DNA of 64,000 nucleotides, taken from the NCBI GenBank assembly GCA_021463345.1, contig JAJTYM010000009.1:24948-88947 (forward strand), given 5' to 3'. The notes under the pieces were generated by a model. That model made no database searches. It was not told where the DNA came from and worked only from the letters and a program-made list of their open reading frames with translations. The position numbers and the translations under genes were made by a program. Source of the stretch: Pseudobdellovibrionaceae bacterium. Its GTDB lineage: Bacteria; Bdellovibrionota; Bdellovibrionia; Bdellovibrionales; JAMPXM01. Positions 7,636-15,012 of this stretch are shown here, one piece after another (position 1 is the stretch's first letter; each line of letters opens with the position of its first letter).

Positions 7636-9279
7636 ATGAACCGTTGCGCGACCTCTTGCCGTCTTTGCGGTCCCCTGGGCTGCCTCCACGATGAGGAACG
7701 GAGCCTCGCCTCGACGCACGAAGCTTTGAGCCGACTGGCCGATGCTCGTTTGCGAACCGTTGTTTTCCCTCCGAACACCCTCCTTTACGCTCATCGCGAG
7801 CGATTGGTGGAGGACTCGGCGCGAACCGGCTTGCGACCTGTCCTGCGATTGCACCCGTCCATCGGAGTGAGTGGCAATGCCGACGCCATCACCGACTGGA
7901 TCTGCAAAGGCGGCGAAATCGAAGCGATCGTCGATGCTCCATGGCAGGCCGCCGATCACGATTTCCTGGCCAGGCTCGGTGCCGCGTCGGAAGGGCGAGT
8001 GCGCGCGCTTTTGGTCCCGACCCGTCTGCACGGGATCGTCGCGCTCGCGGAATCTCTGCCTGAACCGCTCGCGAATGCGGCCGAATTGTATTTCCCGTTT
8101 TCCGATGGCCCCAACAGCGACTTCCTCAGTTGCGACGAAGCACGAGCGGAGCGGCGGCGGGCCAAGCGTGAGCGGCCCGATCTCCCGCTCCCGCCTTCGC
8201 GCGCCTTTGACCGCCCCGTCGACGGCCTGCCGGCATGGTTTGAAAGCGAGCCCGAAGGCGAACCCGTGCTTCAGTCGGCCTCGCTCAACCCCGAACCGGA
8301 ATTATCGATCGTCATCCCGTCGCTCAACCGGAAAGAGAGCCTGATCAACACCCTTCGCCACCTCCAGCGCCAAGATCTCAACGCCAACCTGTTCGAAGTG
8401 ATCATCGTCGACGACGGATCCGAAGACGGCACGCTCGCCCGGATCCGCGAGCACCTCATGCGCTCCCCGATGCGCTTCAACCTGCGCTACTTCGTGTTGC
8501 CGCGGCCGTATCCGCGGCGACGCGGCGATGCGCTGTCTCGGACGGGGATCGCCAGGAATTTCGGGGTCAAGAAAAGCCGGGGGAGAACCCTGGTTTTTTT
8601 GGGTTCCGATGTTCTGGTGCCGCACGACTTTCTGTCCGATGCGCGCGCGCAGCACGCGAAAGTCGACGTTCTCCAATACGAACGCATGCCTATCCCCTTT
8701 CGTAAAAGCAGTCAGCGGCCGCGCTATCAAGATCTCGACCCGCGACGCGACGGCGACCGCTCCGAAAACCGCGATTGGGACCGGGCTCACGCGGAGCTCG
8801 AATGGGCGGCCCTGCCGATGCATTGGAAATACGTCTCCGCATCGTGCCTGATCGTGCGGCGCGAGCATTTCGACGCGGTCGGCGGCTTCGCGCGAAGCTT
8901 CCGCTCTTACGGGATGGAAGACATGTTCCTGGGCTGGCAGTTGGCGCGGCTCGGTTTGCGCTGGCGCATGCGCCGCAAGCCCGTCTACCACCTTCGCTCT
9001 TCGGACGCCGACGCCGAGCACGCGAATTCACGCCTCCGCAGGCAGATCGCGATGACGCGATCGGCGCGGACCTTCTACCTGCTGACGTTGGATGAGGGGT
9101 TCTACCGGGCGTTTTTCCCCCTGCTGGGCCGCTACACACGGCTCCGGCTGCTCATGCATCTGGCGAAACGCAGCGCCGTTGGGCGCGTGCTGCTTCGGCC
9201 GCTCCGGAAAATCCGCCGTTCCCACAGGCCCCACGCCCCGATCGCCGGCGAACCGGCGGACAAAGGCGGCGAACGATGA
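7636..9279 (+). CDS. Family 2 glycosyltransferase fused to an N-terminal radical-SAM-like domain
   Basis: 547 aa from ATG 7636 (GTG 7633 and longer starts cannot be excluded; the ribosome site is weak). Residues 4-11 read CATSCRLC, the CxxxCxxC [4Fe-4S] motif of radical SAM enzymes. About 180 residues with alternating strands and helices follow (RTVVFPPNTLLYAHRE, GLRPVLRLHPSI). A canonical GGEP motif is absent and the domain is shorter than a full barrel. From about residue 220 a GT-A fold glycosyltransferase begins: ELSIVIPSLNRKESL, EVIIVDDGSEDGT, a DxD-like FLGSDVLVP, and the acceptor-side helix YGMEDMFLGWQLARLG of the galactosyltransferase C-terminal family. It is probably an envelope polysaccharide enzyme. 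Its stop overlaps the next glycosyltransferase start by 4 bp (ATGA), indicating translational coupling. The GT2 part is firm; the radical SAM assignment rests mainly on the cysteine motif. Confidence 0.85.
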   Translation: MNRCATSCRLCGPLGCLHDEERSLASTHEALSRLADARLRTVVFPPNTLLYAHRERLVEDSARTGLRPVLRLHPSIGVSGNADAITDWICKGGEIEAIVDAPWQAADHDFLARLGAASEGRVRALLVPTRLHGIVALAESLPEPLANAAELYFPFSDGPNSDFLSCDEARAERRRAKRERPDLPLPPSRAFDRPVDGLPAWFESEPEGEPVLQSASLNPEPELSIVIPSLNRKESLINTLRHLQRQDLNANLFEVIIVDDGSEDGTLARIREHLMRSPMRFNLRYFVLPRPYPRRRGDALSRTGIARNFGVKKSRGRTLVFLGSDVLVPHDFLSDARAQHAKVDVLQYERMPIPFRKSSQRPRYQDLDPRRDGDRSENRDWDRAHAELEWAALPMHWKYVSASCLIVRREHFDAVGGFARSFRSYGMEDMFLGWQLARLGLRWRMRRKPVYHLRSSDADAEHANSRLRRQIAMTRSARTFYLLTLDEGFYRAFFPLLGRYTRLRLLMHLAKRSAVGRVLLRPLRKIRRSHRPHAPIAGEPADKGGER

Positions 9280-10388
9280 AGGATACCTCCGCTCCCAAGC
9301 TCAGCGTCGTGATCCCGACCCGCAAGGGGAGCCGCCGACTAGGCGACCTGCTCGTTTCAATCCTGCGGCAACAGACCCCGCCACCGTTCGAAGTCCTCGT
9401 CGTCGCCAACTCGCCCAAAACGGCTGTCGAGCGCTTGATGACCGGCCTGGACCCGCGGTTCCGATGCTTCAGCGCCGGCCAACCGGGCGTGAACCACGCG
9501 CGGAGCCTGGGCTTGCGGGAGGCCAAGGGTGAAATCGTGTTGTTCCTCGACGAGGATTGCTTCCTCGAGGAGCCGTTCATTCTCAGACGCCACTTCGACC
9601 TGCACAAGAGGCACCCGGACGCGATCGGCGTGGGAGGACGCTACGCCTTGAAGCGCCGCTCGACGACGGTGGAACAGGCTTACCACTGGATCGGCGATCA
9701 CTGGTTGAGCGCCTCGAAGACCGACCGCGAGCGCACCATGAATTTGATCGGCGGCAACGCCTCTTTCAAGGCGGATCCCCTGCGCGCGTCCTATCGCTTC
9801 AACGACTCGATCGCGTTCGACGAGACCGAAGCCGATCTCAACATGCGATTGTTCCTTTCGGGGCGGGAACTCATCCTCTCCGAGCGGCTCGGCGTCGAGC
9901 ACCGGCTCGACATGAGCGCGTTCTCGCTGCTGAAGAAAGGGTTCCTCCAGGGACGCTCCCTCGAAAAACGCGAGCGGGACGGGCTGGTTCCTCCCTGGCG
10001 CTTCCAGGGCGCCAGGCAAACGCTCGAGGGCAACATGGCGGAGCGCGGGCTCGCCCCCGGGCGCGCGATGAAGTTTTTCTTCAACCTCTACGACCTGGCG
10101 TTCCGAGCGGGCCGAGCGCACGCCAAGCGCTCACCCGACGCGCCCGTCACAATCCCGCGCATCGTTCTGGGCCTCGCCCGCGAGTGGGTCGATCGGGTCC
10201 GGAAACTCCCGCGCTCGCCTTTCTTCCGCGAAATGGATCACGCGCTGAGATTCAGCGCCGCGCGGCCGCACGCGCTCGCCATGAACGATGGAGGACGCGA
10301 GTCCCATCAAAGATCTTCGAGAGCCAAATCGGAGTTCACCCCGTCGCCGCCGGGCGCCCCGTCGGCTCCCAGGCTTCTCAGGGAATAA
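9276..10388 (+). CDS. Family 2 glycosyltransferase
   Basis: 370 aa. KLSVVIPTRKGSRRLGDLLVSILRQ starts a GT-A nucleotide-sugar-binding fold. FLDEDCF (about residue 92) is the metal-binding DxD region, and GGNASFKADPL followed by FDETEADLNMRLFLSG corresponds to the acceptor/catalytic part of GT2 enzymes. There is no membrane segment of GT2 synthase type. The final 70 residues are basic and probably disordered. It is translationally coupled to the preceding GT2 fusion, so both probably build the same glycan. The 3' end overlaps the convergent GspG-like gene by 82 bp, an unusually long antisense overlap. Confidence 0.88.
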   Translation: MKDTSAPKLSVVIPTRKGSRRLGDLLVSILRQQTPPPFEVLVVANSPKTAVERLMTGLDPRFRCFSAGQPGVNHARSLGLREAKGEIVLFLDEDCFLEEPFILRRHFDLHKRHPDAIGVGGRYALKRRSTTVEQAYHWIGDHWLSASKTDRERTMNLIGGNASFKADPLRASYRFNDSIAFDETEADLNMRLFLSGRELILSERLGVEHRLDMSAFSLLKKGFLQGRSLEKRERDGLVPPWRFQGARQTLEGNMAERGLAPGRAMKFFFNLYDLAFRAGRAHAKRSPDAPVTIPRIVLGLAREWVDRVRKLPRSPFFREMDHALRFSAARPHALAMNDGGRESHQRSSRAKSEFTPSPPGAPSAPRLLRE

Positions 10389-10768
10389 AAGTCGCCATCG
10401 CGGCCGTAAATGAACGCGCGGCCCCAAGGGTCCATCAGGTTCGCGTTATCGGCGTAGGGCCCCTGCCATGTGGGGCAAAGCGGCTCTTTTTCAGGAGCGA
10501 ACCGCAAGGCCTCGAGCCCTTGATCCTCGGTAGGGAACATCTTGCAGTCGACGTAATACAAATCGATGGATTTCTCGAGCTCGCGCAAGCGCACTTGAAT
10601 GTCCGCAGCCACATCGGTATGCACCGCGAACCTGTAAATCGCGTACCCAGCCGCGATGAGCGCGATATCCAGGATGAAAATGACCAACAAGACCTTGATC
10701 CAGGACTGGCGCGCACGCACGAAAACCACCTCGTGAACCAAGGATAGCATTTTCCGCGCCCGCTTCAA
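10307..10768 (-). CDS. GspG-like type II secretion pseudopilin domain protein, without a canonical prepilin cleavage site
   Basis: 153 aa. Residues 60-150 match the C-terminal domain of the major type II pseudopilin GspG: LYYVDCKMFPTEDQGLEAL, WQGPYADNANLMDPWGRAFIYG and SLGADGAPGGDGVNSDL, the last containing the calcium-site region of GspG. The N-terminal helix (SWIKVLLVIFILDIALIAAGYAIYRF) is hydrophobic but lacks the G-F-x-x-x-E processing site that PilD/GspO needs, and it is preceded by about 23 residues instead of a short basic leader. No other secretion gene is nearby. It may be a membrane-anchored orphan that has left the type II system. The domain call is good; the function is unknown. 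Confidence 0.82.
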   Translation of the reverse strand: MKRARKMLSLVHEVVFVRARQSWIKVLLVIFILDIALIAAGYAIYRFAVHTDVAADIQVRLRELEKSIDLYYVDCKMFPTEDQGLEALRFAPEKEPLCPTWQGPYADNANLMDPWGRAFIYGRDGDFYSLRSLGADGAPGGDGVNSDLALEDL

Positions 10769-10802
10769 ACCCCCATGGCCCGCGCCGCTCGACGTGCGTC
10801 CG

Positions 10803-11192
10803 CTACCGCTTCGGGGCCGCGCCGCTCTTCGCTTCGCGCGCGGGACGCGGCGACTTGCCGGCGGTCTTGCGGCTGCGTTCGGACTTTTCGTTGTCGCGCT
10901 TCAAAATGGATTCCATCGCGTCAGCCGCATCGTTCAGCGCCGAGCGGAAATCGCTGTTGCGCTTTTTCACGACGAACGGGGCTTTCGATCTCGGGATCTT
11001 CACGAGAATCTCAGCTTCGAACGCCTTCGCCTGGCCATCCGGCTTGCGACCGACGACCACGCCACGCAAGGTGATGGTGGGGTTTTTGTACCTCGCATCG
11101 AGTCGCTTCTGCAGGGTCTTCAACCGCTTTTCAATGTATTTATCGATAGCGGCCGTGTTCGAGAACGCGGGGAACTGAACGAAGAGGTGCAT
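10803..11192 (-). CDS. Ribosome hibernation-promoting factor / ribosome-associated inhibitor A family
   Basis: 129 aa from ATG 11192, with GGAG 6 nt upstream. The frame stays open further upstream but that part is low complexity. The beta-alpha-beta-beta-beta-alpha HPF/RaiA fold is evident: HLFVQFPAFSNTAAIDKYIEKRLKTLQKRLD, then GRKPDGQAKAFEAEILVKIP and DFRSALNDAADAMESILKR. Such proteins bind the 30S decoding centre and stop translation in stationary phase. The C-terminal 25 residues are a basic Lys/Arg/Ala tail, making this a short-form HPF without the long-form dimerisation domain. It is divergent from the CBS-domain gene. Confidence 0.88.
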   Translation of the reverse strand: MHLFVQFPAFSNTAAIDKYIEKRLKTLQKRLDARYKNPTITLRGVVVGRKPDGQAKAFEAEILVKIPRSKAPFVVKKRNSDFRSALNDAADAMESILKRDNEKSERSRKTAGKSPRPAREAKSGAAPKR

Positions 11193-11316
11193 GTGAAACT
11201 CCAATCGCCGGATGCTCCTCACTTGTAACCGACCCCCGATGGACGGACAAGCGCCGCGAGGCATTTGACTCGATCCACCCGCTTTGTTAAGCCTGCAAGC
11301 CACTGTAAGGAGGCGC

Positions 11317-11727
11317 GTGGAGCAGCTGAATCTTCCCGTTGAGGAGTTTACCACCCCGGATCCAGTCACGGCTTCTGAAGAGACCACGGTCGAGGAGCTC
11401 AGCAAGCTCATGACTGAGCACGGAGTTCGCCACATCCCGATCGTCAGAAACGGTCAAGTCACCGGGCTCGTGAGCGAGCGCGACCTCAAAGTCATCGCCG
11501 GCCTGAACCTGAAGGAAAAATCCCTCATCAGCGCGGCCGATGTCATGGCGAGGGATCCGGTCACGGTGAACGCCCAGGAAACCCTGGACGAAGTCGCTTT
11601 TCAGATGTCGAGCCATAAGATCGGCAGCGTCATCGTGAACGAAGACGGCAAGCTTCTCGGCATTTTCACCTCGACGGACGCTTTGAACGCGTTGATCGAG
11701 ATCACCCGCGCCGCGCGCTCCAAATGA
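11317..11727 (+). CDS. CBS-domain pair protein
   Basis: 136 aa from GTG 11317, which follows AAGGAGG at 11307-11313 by only 3 nt; the upstream in-frame TTG at 11284 is a less likely start. The two CBS motifs are TPDPVTASEETTVEELSKLMTEHGVRHIPIV and ARDPVTVNAQETLDEVAFQMSSHKIGSVIV, each followed by a short strand and LVSERDLK or IFTSTDAL. Stand-alone CBS pairs bind adenine nucleotides and act as energy or redox sensors. There is no fused effector domain, so a partner is unknown. The neighbourhood (HPF, OsmC) suggests a stress or stationary-phase setting. Confidence 0.88.
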   Translation: MEQLNLPVEEFTTPDPVTASEETTVEELSKLMTEHGVRHIPIVRNGQVTGLVSERDLKVIAGLNLKEKSLISAADVMARDPVTVNAQETLDEVAFQMSSHKIGSVIVNEDGKLLGIFTSTDALNALIEITRAARSK

Positions 11728-11879
11728 GCGCCCATCCGGTTCCCGCCATTCCTCGCGATGAGACACGCTGTCATCGCTCGTGACTATATGGCCCAGCGAT
11801 GGGGTCAGGCATGGGTTTTGCGCCTGAATCCCATGGCCCGCCATTTGCCTTGCGATGGGGGAGAGGAATCGAGGTGAGT

Positions 11880-12341
11880 ATGAAAACAAGCGTAGTCTGG
11901 AAAGATGCGATGGAATTCGCGGGAACCGCCGGAGGGTACGTCGTTCCCATGGACGCCAAAGCGCCCATGGGAAAAGACGCGGGCGCGACCCCTAAAGAAC
12001 TTGTAGCCCTGGGATTGGGCGGGTGCACCGCCATGGATGTCATCGCCCTCTTGAAAAAGCACAAGCAGCCGCCCGAAAGTTTTCGCGTGGACGTGGACAT
12101 CCAACCTTCTTCGGGAGGACACCCAGCCGTTTTCGCGAAGGCTTCTCTGACCTTCAACGTCGAGGGCGCGGTCGATGCGGACAAACTGAATGAAGCCGTC
12201 GCGCTTTCCCAGACGAGGTACTGCGGAGTCAGCGCCATGCTGGCGAAATCCTTCCCGATCGAGTACCGGGTCCTTTTGAACGGACGGGAGGTCGGATCAG
12301 GAACCGCGAATTTTGAGTCGCCGACCGATGAACGCGCATAG
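11880..12341 (+). CDS. OsmC family protein
   Basis: 153 aa from ATG 11880, with GAGG at 11871-11874. It has the OsmC/Ohr fold pattern: an N-terminal strand region, GATPKELVALGLGGCTAMDVIALLKK with the first conserved cysteine, DVDIQPSSGGHPAVFAKASLTFNVEG, and ALSQTRYCGVSAML with the second cysteine. OsmC proteins reduce organic hydroperoxides through these two cysteines with lipoylated or thiol partners. The first cysteine in GGCTAMDV fits the OsmC/YhfA branch rather than Ohr. It is probably cytoplasmic. Confidence 0.92.
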   Translation: MKTSVVWKDAMEFAGTAGGYVVPMDAKAPMGKDAGATPKELVALGLGGCTAMDVIALLKKHKQPPESFRVDVDIQPSSGGHPAVFAKASLTFNVEGAVDADKLNEAVALSQTRYCGVSAMLAKSFPIEYRVLLNGREVGSGTANFESPTDERA

Positions 12342-12368
12342 GAACGAGGGCAGGCGAGACTGACCGGG

Positions 12369-12578
12369 TCACCCGCATCTTCGCTGGATCGGCATCGCCC
12401 GCCCGCCCCCAAAGACGGTGCGGGCCCCAGACAACGGCCAGACGTCGAGGCTCGGGAAAACTGCCGCGTCTCCTCTCCCGAACTGGAACGCGCGCGTAAA
12501 CTCATGCGAGAAGCGGTTGACCTCAAACGGCGCTTTCGGCTCGCGCACGCGCCAACGCTCGGCGATGGCGTATTTCAT
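12369..12578 (-). CDS. Possible small hypothetical protein
   Basis: A 69-codon frame begins 27 bp after the HD hydrolase stop on the same strand. Its codons favour G or C at third positions like real genes here. There is no good ribosome site (only GAAAGAA, 5 nt before the ATG) and no family resemblance. It is listed because it would explain most of the 264-bp gap between osmC and the HD gene. Confidence 0.25.
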   Translation of the reverse strand: MKYAIAERWRVREPKAPFEVNRFSHEFTRAFQFGRGDAAVFPSLDVWPLSGARTVFGGGRAMPIQRRCG

Positions 12579-12605
12579 ATATTCTTTCGATCGGACCGAT
12601 AGCGA

Positions 12606-13238
12606 CTACCGAACTTCGCCAGCCAGATCTTTCAAATATTTTTTCATCACCTCGACCCGCCTCGCGCCCTCCGCACGACCCGCGTCGGTTTTCAACGTTT
12701 GAGCCGTCTTGAAGAGCTTCATGAAAAAATGATCGACGGTGAACCGCAGGTCATCGGCGGCTCGGTTCTCGCAAAAAGGATCCTCCTCCGAGTAGAACGG
12801 CCTTTTCAAAACTCCCGCCGTCGCGAAACATCGGGCGATTCCAATCGCTCCAAGACCATCGAGCCTATCGGCGTCTTGAACTATTCTCGCTTCCAACGTT
12901 TTCGCTTCCACGTTCGCGCTGAAGCTATGGGCCAAGATGGCGTGAGCTATCTCTTCGAGGTAAGCCTCAGGATACGAAAGCCCCCTCAAAAAAAGAATGG
13001 CGCCTTCCGCCGACAACCGTGATGCCCGCTCCCGGCGCGGGTCGTTTTTTGGGATGATGACAAAATCATGAAGCCATGCCGCCGGAACGACGATTTCCGC
13101 TTTCGCCTTTTCCATCTCGCAAATCTCTTTGGCGATCTTCACGACTCTTTTGAAATGCAAAACGTCATGAGCCGGATCTTCCGTCGAGGCGATTTCCAGT
13201 ATTTTTCTCTCCAGGTCTTTCTCAATTTCTAACCACAT
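12606..13238 (-). CDS. HD-domain phosphohydrolase (YedJ/YpgQ type)
   Basis: 210 aa from ATG 13238; AGGAG lies 7 nt upstream, whereas the in-frame GTG two codons earlier is too close. HD-superfamily metal ligands are visible in order: His in PAHDVLHFKRVVKIAKEI, His-Asp in AAWLHD, His in ILAHSF and Asp in VQDADRLDGLGAIGIAR. The last motif is characteristic of the YedJ/YpgQ subgroup, some members of which hydrolyse nucleoside triphosphates. It is cytoplasmic, with no fused domain. Substrate and role are unproven. It is convergent with osmC and probably transcribed alone or with the small downstream frame. Confidence 0.88.
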   Translation of the reverse strand: MWLEIEKDLERKILEIASTEDPAHDVLHFKRVVKIAKEICEMEKAKAEIVVPAAWLHDFVIIPKNDPRRERASRLSAEGAILFLRGLSYPEAYLEEIAHAILAHSFSANVEAKTLEARIVQDADRLDGLGAIGIARCFATAGVLKRPFYSEEDPFCENRAADDLRFTVDHFFMKLFKTAQTLKTDAGRAEGARRVEVMKKYLKDLAGEVR

Positions 13239-13539
13239 CCCCACTCTCCTCTCGCCGTCCCCGGGTCTGGCAACGGATCACAAATTCAGTTTCGGATCTA
13301 TCCCTTCCATTCTTCATTCGATGAAGCGGGCCATTCCATTCTGGCTCGGGATCGCCGCTTCTTTGCACCATTGGCGCTCGAACAGCGCCCAATCTATGAT
13401 CCCCTCGACGCTGGCGATGAGGGATCGGGCGTCACGTCCCTCACGGCTCTTGGCATGCCCGCTTCTCAGAAAGAAATCCGGGCAACTTTCAAATGAAAAT
13501 TCCGTGGATCCCGAATTCGTTCGCGACATCAGGTGAAGA
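13239..13539. other. Intergenic region between HD gene and tRNA array
   Basis: 301 bp with no supported gene. A 71-codon minus-strand frame (13314-13529) begins 11 bp after the tRNA-like 3' half but has no ribosome site and no recognisable family. It could be debris from whatever rearranged the tRNA locus. Confidence 0.5.
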
Positions 13540-13577
13540 TGGTAGTCCGTGACGGGCTCGAACCGCCGACCCTATCC
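13540..13577 (-). pseudogene. 3' half (positions 39-76) of a split tRNA-Val(UAC)
   Basis: 38 nt matching exactly tRNA positions 39-76: anticodon 3' strand GGATA, variable loop GGGTC, T-arm GGCGG/CCGTC with loop TTCGAGC, acceptor ACGGACT, discriminator A and encoded CCA. The acceptor strand pairs 7/7 with AGTCCGT and the anticodon strand pairs 5/5 with TATCC of the 5' half at 13852-13889. Immediately 5' the sequence is CACCTTTACAA, still anticodon-loop-like. Further up only a decayed D-arm (TTGGTAGA) can be seen, so this copy cannot form a cloverleaf by itself. Confidence 0.8.
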
Positions 13578-13638
13578 TTGTAAAGGTGATTCTTTCTACC
13601 AATTTGCGATTTTGATTTATCTTGTGGTTTCAAGGAGA

Positions 13639-13714
13639 TGGTAGGCGCTGAGGGACTCGAACCCACGACCCATACCTTGTAAGGGTATTGCTCTACCAAC
13701 TGAGCTAAGCGCCT
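13639..13714 (-). tRNA. tRNA-Val(UAC)
   Basis: 76 nt including the encoded CCA. The cloverleaf is AGGCGCT/AGCGCCT acceptor, GCTC/GAGC D-stem with AGTTGGTA loop, ATACC/GGTAT anticodon stem around CTTACAA (anticodon TAC), 5-nt variable loop, and GTGGG/CCCTC T-stem around TTCGAGT, with discriminator A. One T-stem pair is a T-T mismatch (50-64). It lies between the two halves of another tRNA-Val and on the same strand, so it should be cut from a shared transcript. Confidence 0.93.
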
Positions 13715-13730
13715 ATTCGATTTTAGTGAC

Positions 13731-14369
13731 TTAGAATTTGGTTTCTTGGTTTCTACCATTCCACCAATTTGAGAGAACGCCGTTTTCAAAACGCTCCTCA
13801 GCTCGACAACTTGCGGTTGTCATTCGTTTGGCAACTCCGCTCACAACTATTTTGTAAGGGATATGCTCTACCAACTGAGCTAACGGACTATCGGAACTTG
13901 CTGGTTTAGGAACGCGAGCACGGGGTTCGTTATAGCAAACTGACCATCGGTGTCGAGCCCAAATCCACGTGATCTCTCCAGGCGAAAAATCATATGACAG
14001 ACTCCATTTTATCAAACAATCCAAGAACCAAAGGAGGGTGGAATACAGGGCGTCCTCCAGCTGTCGCCGGATTTCCGACCTCTCGCGGCTTTTCGCCCCT
14101 TTGCCCAGCGTCGCCAGCATGTGAGCCGACCAAGAGGAGCTCAAACGGCGTATGACGCCCTCATGGGCTTTCAACGCCAACTCCTGATCGATGGTCTCCT
14201 CATAAATCCCGATGATCTTCAGGGCCACTCGTGGAGTCGAACGCTCGCCGTTTTCCCACATGGCCAAGGCGCCATACGAAACGCCGAACTCTTCGGCCAG
14301 TTCGCACGGCGAGACACCGAGCTGCTGCTGAAGGTGGATCAATCGCGAAGCGGGGTCGTTTCGGTGCAT
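13731..14369 (-). pseudogene. XRE-type helix-turn-helix gene whose frame runs into the tRNA region (probably 3'-truncated)
   Basis: Residues 1-60 form a clear XRE DNA-binding domain (LIHLQQQLGVSPCELAEEFGVSYGALAMWENGERSTP, then VALKIIGIYEE). About 45 further residues look like real protein (RRLSSSWSAHMLATLGKG...RRQLEDALYSTLL). From about residue 160 the frame translates the tRNA 5' half (SPLAQLVEH is the usual spurious tRNA translation) and the spacer before stopping at 13731. The natural C-terminus therefore seems lost. Similar HTH segments in related bacteria accompany ABC1/UbiB-like kinase genes, which may be the missing partner. A GGAG lies 13 nt before the ATG, a long spacing. Confidence 0.55.
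13852..13889 (-). pseudogene. 5' half (positions 1-38) of a split tRNA-Val(UAC)
   Basis: 38 nt matching exactly tRNA positions 1-38: acceptor AGTCCGT, D-arm GCTC-AGTTGGTA-GAGC, anticodon 5' strand TATCC and loop CTTACAA. After position 38 the cloverleaf is lost (AATAGTTGTGAG follows). Joined to the 3' half at 13540-13577 it would give a flawless 76-nt tRNA-Val(UAC). The 274 bp between them contain the intact tRNA-Val. The loop bases and what follows can form a 7-bp hairpin (CTTACAA with TTGTGAG, 13840-13858). Confidence 0.8.
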
Positions 14370-14449
14370 CGCAAACGCAGGCTCCTCACGGAGCCCGCTT
14401 TCGACAAGACTTCAAGGATCATGAGCCGGAAAACATCCGCGAACCTGGG

Positions 14450-14962
14450 TCAGCGGTACGTCAAAACGCGGCGCAAGACATAATGCTTCTCACGGGAGTC
14501 GGACTCCCCGGCTTCACCGAAATAGCGGAAGGTGAGGACGGTCGTCGTGTGGGCGGACGCTTTCGAGCCCGCATCCCGGAACACGCGCACGAAGATGAGA
14601 TAGTTGAAGTTGGCGGCACGCATAACGGCGCGAACGATCTTCTGCTCCGGGTTCGTAAAGCCGGCGCCCTCGCCGAAAACCCTGCGGCCAAGCCTGTCGA
14701 TGTGCACGACCTTGAGGACTTTGGCGCCGGTGCCGTCGTCCTGCACCTGGAAGCTGAAATAGGCGTCGACTTCGCGGTCGCGCACTTCCCACATGCCTTC
14801 GATCGAGGACCAGGGGAAAGGGATCTCGGTACCGAACGGGAACGGAACCTCCGCGCCGTGAGCCACGACGCCTCCGATCGGCGACGACCAGGCGGACGAC
14901 GCGAGCGCGGGCCGACCTGAGACGATCACGGCCAGAAGGCAAAGCAGTCCGATCTTCTTCAT
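14450..14962 (-). CDS. Exported protein of unknown function
   Basis: 170 aa from ATG 14962, preceded by a G8 run that can serve as ribosome site; the frame is open upstream, but this ATG starts a proper signal peptide (MKKIGLLCLLAVIVSG, cleavage near ALA-SS). The mature part has EVPFPFGTEIPFPWSSIEGMWEVRDREVDAYFSFQVQ, suggesting a beta-rich domain, then a basic C-terminus. There are no cysteines in the mature region and no family I recognise. It is downstream of the divergently placed 15-16 kb regulator by strand order, so it may be the last gene of that unit. Confidence 0.75.
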   Translation of the reverse strand: MKKIGLLCLLAVIVSGRPALASSAWSSPIGGVVAHGAEVPFPFGTEIPFPWSSIEGMWEVRDREVDAYFSFQVQDDGTGAKVLKVVHIDRLGRRVFGEGAGFTNPEQKIVRAVMRAANFNYLIFVRVFRDAGSKASAHTTTVLTFRYFGEAGESDSREKHYVLRRVLTYR

Positions 14963-15012
14963 TCCCCCCCCAAAATCGAGCAGTCGGCGGATGCCAGATT
15001 GAAGCATCGTTT

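Noticed and set aside
13529..13789. Minus-strand ORF translating across the intact tRNA (AQLVEQYPYK...)
   Set aside because: This is the typical spurious translation of a tRNA gene.
13582..13855. Group I intron in the anticodon loop of the split tRNA-Val
   Set aside because: A P1-like helix with U-G at position 34 can be drawn. But the insert does not end in G at any junction, I find no P7/R-S core motifs, and the insert holds a whole tRNA gene. Kept only as a hypothesis in the findings.
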